Positions 58,071 through 64,000 of a stretch of 64,000 nucleotides of DNA are shown piece by piece. The DNA is from Apiotrichum sp. Y4204 (taxonomy: Eukaryota > Basidiomycota > Tremellomycetes > Trichosporonales > Trichosporonaceae), in NCBI GenBank assembly GCA_025531455.1, contig JAMYHL010000008.1, positions 682,001 to 746,000 of the forward strand, given 5' to 3'. The translations under genes were made by a program, and so were the position numbers. The notes below the pieces were generated by a model. That model was not told the DNA's origin, did not search any database, and was given only the letters and a program-made list of their open reading frames with translations. Every line of letters begins with the position of its first letter. Positions within the stretch are counted from its first letter, which is position 1.

Positions 58071-59243
58071 TTAAGACTGCTCAATAGTCTCTACGCTCTC
58101 CCAGGAAAGCACAACGCTCGACGACGATGTGCGCGTGATTGAACCCGGCGCGCCGTCGCTGAGAAAGCGCCCGTACTTGGGCAGGTCGACGTTTCCGCCG
58201 CTGATGATGAACCCGACCTTCTTGTCCGTGAAGTCGATGCCCGAGTTCTGCGCACCAGCGAGGGAGAGCGCGCCCGTCGGCTCCACAATAAGCTTCATCC
58301 GCTCGGCGTAGAAGCGCAGTGCGTCCACGACCTGCTCGTCCGTCGCCGTGATGATGTCCGTGACGTGCTCGCGGATGATCTGGAACGTGATGTCGCCCAG
58401 CGCCGTGGTCTGCGCGCCGTCCGCGATTGTCTGCGGCGTCGGAATCGTCACGATGTGCCCAGCACGTAGTGACTGCTGCCCATCGTTGCCTGCTGCCGGC
58501 TCGACGCCATACACCTTGCAGTTTGGCGCGAGGTGTTTGACCGCAAGCAGCGTTCCCGAGAGCAGGCCGCCGCCACCGAGCGGCACGAACAGGTAGTCGA
58601 GATCAGGGACGTCGTGGAGAAGCTCGAGGGCGACCGTGCCCTGTCCAGCGATGACGTGTGGATGATTGAATGGCGGAACAATGACCATGCCTCCGCGCTC
58701 CGCGGCAATCTGCTCCGTCAGAGCCTGACGGTCCTCGGTGTACCGGTCGTAGATAACAATTTCCGCGCCATATCCCTTTGTCGCGGCCATTTTCGCAGCG
58801 GGCGCATCACTCGGCATGACAATCACAGCAGGGATGCCAAGGAGCTTGGCGGACAGCGCGACTGCCTGCGCGTGGTTGCCGGACGAGTAGGCAATGACGC
58901 CGCGTGTCCGCTGTGCTGGGGACAGCTGCACGAGGGTGTTGTACGCGCCGCGGAACTTGAATGCGCCCATCCGCTGCAAGTTCTCGGCCTTGAAGTACGC
59001 GGTTGCATGGCGCCCGAGGCGTGCGGCGGCCGTCCCGCAAGTAAACACTGGTGTCTCCTGTGCAACGTCCAGCAGGCGCGCGGCGGCGATCGCGACGTCC
59101 GCGTACGTCGGCACCTTGGGGAAGCGCGCGGGCTTCGTCGGGCCCAGGATCGCTGAGGCGGGCGTGAATCCGGTCGGCACTGTCTCGGTGGGCTCGTTCA
59201 TGTTGAGAGATGGTGCTGTGGAGACAGGAAGATGGGGGATCAT
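58071..59243 (-). CDS. SRY1: PLP-dependent serine/threonine dehydratase-racemase family (SRY1-like)
   Basis: Single exon, 390 residues, unusual in this intron-rich window. A start at the internal ATG at 59201 (residue 15, MNEPTETV) is also possible. It is a fold-type II PLP enzyme. The PLP lysine is Lys96 in GAFKFRGA, the SSGNHAQ loop (120-126) binds the substrate, and GGGGLLSG (223-230) binds the cofactor phosphate. SGGNVDLPKYG near the C-terminus is the serine racemase/catabolic threonine dehydratase type. There is no ACT regulatory domain, so it is not biosynthetic Ilv1. Yeast Sry1 acts as a 3-hydroxyaspartate dehydratase; here serine racemisation, serine/threonine deamination or hydroxyaspartate dehydration are all possible. 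Compared with yeast Sry1 (about 326 residues) it has an N-terminal extension of about 45 residues. Confidence 0.9.
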   Translation of the reverse strand: MIPHLPVSTAPSLNMNEPTETVPTGFTPASAILGPTKPARFPKVPTYADVAIAAARLLDVAQETPVFTCGTAAARLGRHATAYFKAENLQRMGAFKFRGAYNTLVQLSPAQRTRGVIAYSSGNHAQAVALSAKLLGIPAVIVMPSDAPAAKMAATKGYGAEIVIYDRYTEDRQALTEQIAAERGGMVIVPPFNHPHVIAGQGTVALELLHDVPDLDYLFVPLGGGGLLSGTLLAVKHLAPNCKVYGVEPAAGNDGQQSLRAGHIVTIPTPQTIADGAQTTALGDITFQIIREHVTDIITATDEQVVDALRFYAERMKLIVEPTGALSLAGAQNSGIDFTDKKVGFIISGGNVDLPKYGRFLSDGAPGSITRTSSSSVVLSWESVETIEQS

Positions 59244-59925
59244 CGATAGTTGTTGTTACCCATGGCTGGCGAGGTGGTGGCCGCACCGGGTGGTCTGTGC
59301 GAAAGGGGGCCCGGCCCGTTCTTGGCCTCTGCAGATCACCGTGTGGGGATCGTGGAATGCTCTCAAACTTGTGCTCTTCCCCCCCCACCTGAAACAATAC
59401 AAAAAGAACAAAACAAAAAACGGGTCATTTTCCTAAATGCCAAGCCAGGGCTAGCAAGAGTTAACTGGACGGACCAGGTGCGCCTGGAACCCACTTCCCA
59501 CGTAGACAGACACCCGACCCAAATCGAACGAACAAAGAATACAGCAGCATTTCTCTTCTTAGCCACAATATTCTCCATCAATTGGATACTTCTCAATCAC
59601 AAAGCCACTCGCTGAACAACACTCTTCACATTACTGACGTCACTTCTAACCGGAAGTCTCAGAAATGCCAGCTGATATCTCGGCATGGCACACCGGGATG
59701 ACACTGGCGACTCGTGACCACCCCTCTGCAAACAGATGTACCCCTCGTCACCCGTCTTCGTTTTCTTATCATGTCAATGAGGAATTAACTCGCCCCCCTC
59801 ATGAAGAGACTGCTTATTAGAGACGGGAGCTCGGTCTTCATCAACGCCACGGACGTCCTCGCGACACCGCCCGGCCGATCACGTCCGCCAAACACGACCG
59901 CGCGGCCGGCAACGCCGACGTGGCC
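59244..59925. other. Intergenic region SRY1-like/tRNA
   Basis: Promoter region of the dehydratase gene plus the tRNA 5' flank. Includes A-rich runs around 59395-59430. Nothing else seen. Confidence 0.45.
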
Positions 59926-60003
59926 GACTTCGTGGCCAAGCTGGTTAAGGCGTCCGACTGTTAAGCAATCGGGAGATCGAGAGTTCAAACCTCTCCGAGG
60001 TCG
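59926..60003 (+). tRNA. tRNA-Asn (anticodon GTT) with apparent 4-nt intron
   Basis: The acceptor stem GACTTCG pairs with CGAGGTC (one G-T), followed by discriminator G. The D-arm has GCC/GGC with the AAGCTGGTTAA loop. The anticodon stem TCCGA pairs with TCGGG, the loop is CTGTTAA with anticodon GTT, the variable loop is AGATC, and the T-arm is GAGAG-TTCAAAC-CTCTC. Box A (TGGCCAAGCTGG) and box B (AGTTCAAACCT) are intact. Four extra bases sit between the anticodon and the 3' half of its stem, at the canonical intron position after base 37. They read AGCA or GCAA, depending on the cut. Without them the molecule is a normal 74-nt tRNA. Confidence 0.93.
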
Positions 60004-60008
60004 TTTTT
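60004..60008 (+). terminator. RNA polymerase III terminator of the tRNA gene
   Basis: A TTTTT run directly after the tRNA discriminator base, the standard pol III stop signal. Confidence 0.85.
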
Positions 60009-60051
60009 GCTAGTCGGAGACGCCATAAGGTGTGCAGGACGAAGAGGAAGT

Positions 60052-60077
60052 GGCCGGCGCCGGCGCCGGCCGGCCGG
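60052..60077. repeat. GGCC/GCCGGC palindromic simple repeat
   Basis: Alternating GCCGGC and CCGGCC units over about 26 bp just downstream of the tRNA; strongly self-complementary. Confidence 0.8.
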
Positions 60078-63000
60078 ACGATGAGGTGAAACGACCCAAT
60101 TTGGCGAACTTGCCTGACCAGAACATCTGCCTACACTACTTGCCGTGTTGCGCAATACTTTCTACAGGTATAGTACTCTCTTTTCCTTTTGAATTGTGTC
60201 TCCCGATTGACGAGACGGTAAAGAGCCGATATCTAACCCTTTCGTGGACCACACCGGCCCGAGAAAGAGCTCACGTTCGGCCGAGATGCAATAATCTTTG
60301 CCTGTGAGGGAAACCGTGAGATTGCGATGGCGCCATGCCACTGTCCGCAGTCGAAGCGACTACGAATTGCCTGTTCAAGGCTTTGTCTGCACGATCTCCA
60401 TGGATATTGTGTGCTGCTCGTTGTCGCCATCGGACTGGCCAAGACATTCCAGATGTCAACTGCCCCGCAGTCTACACAGTCTACACTCCAGGTATGTAGG
60501 TAACCTCCTATAATCTGCCCAACTAGATACCGGAGAGGGCATCTCGGCCCGAAGCTCAGACCGGGTGTGAATCGCAGACGTCATGCGCAGCGGGGTAGCA
60601 GCAAAGTGTGGCACCACATTGCCATACCTCGTGTTCCTGTCAGTGCCCCGAAACAGTATCAAAGCGTTTCGTATGATCGTAGAGGATGGGTACGTTAGGT
60701 GTATCGGCGTATCGCAGCAGCAGCCTGTCTATGGTTGCTGCGGAGTGTAAGCGGTGTAGCGTGGGAGCATGATCTTAACTGCGGCCGAGCTCGATACATC
60801 AGAGTGCAGTATAACCACACGCGGACATTTTACAGGCGACTTGCAGGTGACATCTGCTTCTCAACCTCTTATCTACTTGCACCTCAGTTTTCAAGGCCCG
60901 GCCTCCTGTACCACGACCGGGTGCCATCCTGGCTGCGGTAAAGTGCCAATCGTGAAGTGAACAAAACGAGGAGTTTCATCGCATGTCAGTGTGCTCCCTA
61001 AATCTGAAGACAACGGCGGCGGCTACAAGGTCAAAAGAGTGAGGCCATGCCAGTACCATCTAGGGTTTGGAAACTCTCAGTCGGATGGAATTGGATGCTG
61101 TGGGCTATCCTCCACTCCGCGACTCAAAAGACAATGGCGCTCTGTGTCTTGTCCATATGGGCTAGCACTGGACGGCTTGTGATGTTGCCGCAGAAACAAT
61201 TCAATGGGTCGTCCGTGCATGTCCGCGCCTGTCAGATCGTGTCAGACTTATAAAAGTGGTATCAGACGGGCTACCCCACTCAATGGGCTCATAGGACATT
61301 GGAATTCCAGGACGCGCCTGCTTTTCATCTTCCTCTCGATTGCTCCCGGACCGGCCTTCATACCATTTCTGGGCGCTCCACTGGCGGAAAGTCACGCTGC
61401 ACCCGGATTGGGGCCAGTGACGTCGTCCGGAAGCCCTAGGGGAAGGAGGAGCAGGTACACAAGGGGGTCCGATGGGAACGTGACAGAGTACGAGCACGTT
61501 TAAAAGCGTGAGGGCAGTCTGGCGTGACGAGCACGTACTGTGCTGTATACTACTACTGTATGCTGCTACTGTACTTGCTGCCAGAAATTCAGGTCGATGA
61601 AGGGTGATTCCTTGCACTTTGAGCTCCCTGTGCGCTCGGCGCAGCACTCTGTATCGACGACATCCACGGCACAACGGCCGGTAGAACTGCCTCCCGGCAG
61701 TGAAGCTTTGGACATTACGTGCATTCGCCGACCTTGCACATGCTTGAATCGGGCGCTTGCATCATCCCGACGCGCGATGAAAGCCACAGTGCGACGGATC
61801 GGACTCCCGCGTGATCGCGGCTAACTTCTTTCCAAACGTGGCTCCCCGATCGTGCTCCAGTCGGTCTCCGTCCGCAGTGGACAGCCCGCTCATTACGTGA
61901 CGGAACCGAGCAACAAGATTCAAATTACGTCGCGCGGGTGCCAGTGTGCGGCAGTAGTCGAATTCAGGTGGCGCCCGCCATGCACGCACCCGCTGGAATA
62001 CCAGTGCACCAGCGCAGACTGGAGTGACGCGGCTACTGAGCAAGCATTCCTGCGCCGATCGTGATCCTGAGGGGATACTATTCTGCTGGAAAAGGATCAA
62101 TCACCATCTTCAGCATCGCAGATGGGATATCGCATAAGGTGGCACTGGTGCAGGGCTCCGTCCACTATGTGGATGCATTCAATAGAGTTGATGAAGCTGT
62201 CCCACTCCCACCGCGCTAGTGCAGACACCGAGATGACTGAATACTGTACACCAGAAGAACCTCCGCAACACGTGCAGCTAACACGCCGCCGCGCCGCCGA
62301 GCGAGCATGCTGGCATACCGCAGGCTGCGCATGCCGCACCGCCGCCTATCCAAAAGTAGCAAATTGGGACACATGAGTGCCACACCGAGATCCCAATTCT
62401 TTCTAGCTTTCTAGACCATAGACTGTGATTCACACGGACAACTGGTGGGATCGGTGCCCGGCACTGTGGGCAGATGGGGCTATGGTGATGGTGCACAGCA
62501 TCTAACCCGAGACGTTGGAAGGACTCCCGGGATACTCTGCGACCTCACGACCGTGTCAGCAACCTAATGTCTGACAGGGCAGAGGTCCTAAGTGCGGGTT
62601 GCAAAGCAGTACGGGGCCACCGGGCAACCAGGGGGCGACCCATACTCATACTCGCATGTGTTCTGCTTTGAGCAATCTGAAGCAGCGGATGGATCAGCTG
62701 CACATGCCATCGGTGATGTCTCCGGTTTCGGGATGATTCAAACCGGTTAAGCCTGAGAAGCTGAGAAACCTCCGCAACCGAGTTGCACCGATTCTTGCGA
62801 GACTGCCATGCTTCTCACCCCTTGACGAGAGCTCTGAGATGGCCCGAAAATTGCACCGCTGACAGCGTCCGTTCGCCGCTCGTGACCGCTGCACTTCTCA
62901 CCGGATTACAGGCACAGGCACGCCTAGTGCCTTATCTCATGTCGCCTGTCTCGTCGGTAGCGATGCAACGATCACTTTGCGTAGATATACGGTCTCTGTG

Positions 63001-64000
63001 CATTCGGGGACTTTCGGATGCTGAATCTTAACATCTGCTGCGATCCGTATCTGCTGGCATGCTGGCAATGCAAGTGAACGTGAAACGGTTTAGCATACGC
63101 GACTGATATATGGTGCAGCGTGAAACTTCCCTTCTGCAATGGCTTGGTAGGATCACCGATATCCCAAATGCCTACACCGACCTGCTCACCGAAGGACGCG
63201 CCGCTGACCTCATTCTGTGATCCTTCCTACGCGTGTGCGCATGTGCGGCACCGAGTGAATCGGAGTGAAACCCGCCGCGGCCCAGGAATACGGTGCAGAT
63301 CCGCGCATCCGCCTTGGCGCCAGGCGGGTTCTGGAATAGGGAGCTGCAGTGCTGCGGTGCTCCTTCACACTGCATTCCACATCGTCGCGGACTAAGAAGC
63401 TGAGAAGCTGTGGTCGCGGTGATCGGTCGATGCACAGTCGCGATCGCCGATCTGATCGTTTGGATCTTGGGGCGCTCGTGCACGCGCGCGCCCCCGCACG
63501 GGCGCAGGGACCTTAGACGTGTGAGCACAAATAGACCACGAAAGGCGTGAGACGCTGATCTCCCGATCCGCGACGCGCTGTCCTCTCGGAGTCCGCGAGT
63601 TCGCAAATTTGCGAGTTCGCTAGCTCTATAGAGCTCAATAGCTCGCTTGGTTGGCTCGATTGGTGCGTAAGCGCGTAAGAACACTCTGCTTTCTACGCGT
63701 TTTCGTTTCCCTCGGCCGCGCACGTTGGTGTCACTGTGCGATCGCGAATCTGCCCCGCACTTTAGTTAGGAGATTTTTCCGTCGGAGACTGAGATCACCG
63801 GAGATATTACCGGGGCGCCACGCACTCCATCCTCATCTTTAGCGTTCCACCACAAGGGATACATCACTGGTGGAGATTGGAGCCATGCTCTTTGGCAGCT
63901 CAATCGTACCCAGCACCTGCAGTTGCTGTTCCAACAGACAGTTGAGAGCAATGAAAACCGTAGGAAACCCTTCACAATGCACGGCCGGCGCCCGGCAGGC

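Larger units (their letters stand above)
60004..64000. other. Gene-free region at the window end
   Basis: About 4 kb. Open frames on both strands are short, Arg/Cys/Ser-rich and without recognisable domains. No transposon proteins, tRNAs or telomere-like repeats were seen. The longest - strand frame (63172-63723) is not supported as a gene. Confidence 0.4.

Noticed and set aside
61201..63723. Several 80-180 codon frames near the right end
   Set aside because: Low-information, Arg-rich translations with no family resemblance.
1..64000. CRISPR arrays, prokaryotic operons, riboswitches, insertion sequences
   Set aside because: No regularly spaced repeats, transposase motifs or bacterial gene organisation; the window is clearly eukaryotic.

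Overview
The window looks like nuclear DNA from a basidiomycete yeast, probably a tremellomycete such as a Trichosporonales species. The grounds are intron-dense, GC-rich genes with very short introns (about 33-60 nt, GTGAGT-type donors, CTRAC branch sites), very small exons, and fungal-type proteins (EFR3, CAF16, Zn2Cys6 factor, LAG1). The organism is an inference; no species marker was read. All exon maps were built by hand from splice consensus, reading phase and known family motifs. For all but two of the spliced genes (the 17.6 kb single-pass membrane ORF and the 12-16 kb regulator aside) I regard the overall model as firm.

Layout. 0.2-1.8 kb: lineage-type hypothetical protein (-). 2.7-4.0: PEX16 (+). 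4.3-4.9: DUF1764 protein (-). 5.2-6.6: mitochondrial-type HAD hydrolase, CECR5/HDHD5 type (+). 7.1-8.1: CAF16 ABC ATPase (-). 9.5-11.4: NAP1 histone chaperone (+). 12.2-16.1: ten-exon Zn2Cys6 regulator (-). 17.6: possible small membrane protein (+). 21.5-23.1: G-alpha subunit (+). 24.4-27.7: EFR3 (+). 28.3-30.1: B-type cyclin (-). 34.8-36.2: ARPC2 (-). 37.7-39.9: ceramide synthase (+). 42.0-44.3: unknown tail-anchored protein (+). 46.5-47.2: hemerythrin-like protein (+). 47.6-54.1: about 2,090-residue disordered/coiled-coil protein with a PAM2-like motif array (-). 56.7-57.9: PPxY-bearing beta-rich hypothetical (+). 58.1-59.2: serine racemase/dehydratase (-). 59.9: tRNA-Asn (+). Gene-free stretches lie at 18-21.5, 30-34.8 and 60-64 kb.

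The genes are ordinary housekeeping and signalling genes, not an operon or cluster. Several act at membranes (PEX16, G-alpha, EFR3, LAG1), but their adjacency carries no evident functional meaning.

The most interesting locus is the 47.6-54.1 kb gene. It has tandem motifs of the form (L/F)xPxAxxFxP plus two better-isolated PAM2-like sites, followed by a long C-terminal coiled coil. That architecture recalls the Ustilago multi-PAM2 endosomal mRNA-transport scaffold Upa2. Other points are a GC-AG intron inside the zinc cluster, in-frame 36-42 nt introns that ORF calling would translate through, an 8-nt terminal exon, a G-alpha lacking the conserved P-loop Glu, and a tRNA-Asn with an apparent 4-nt intron.
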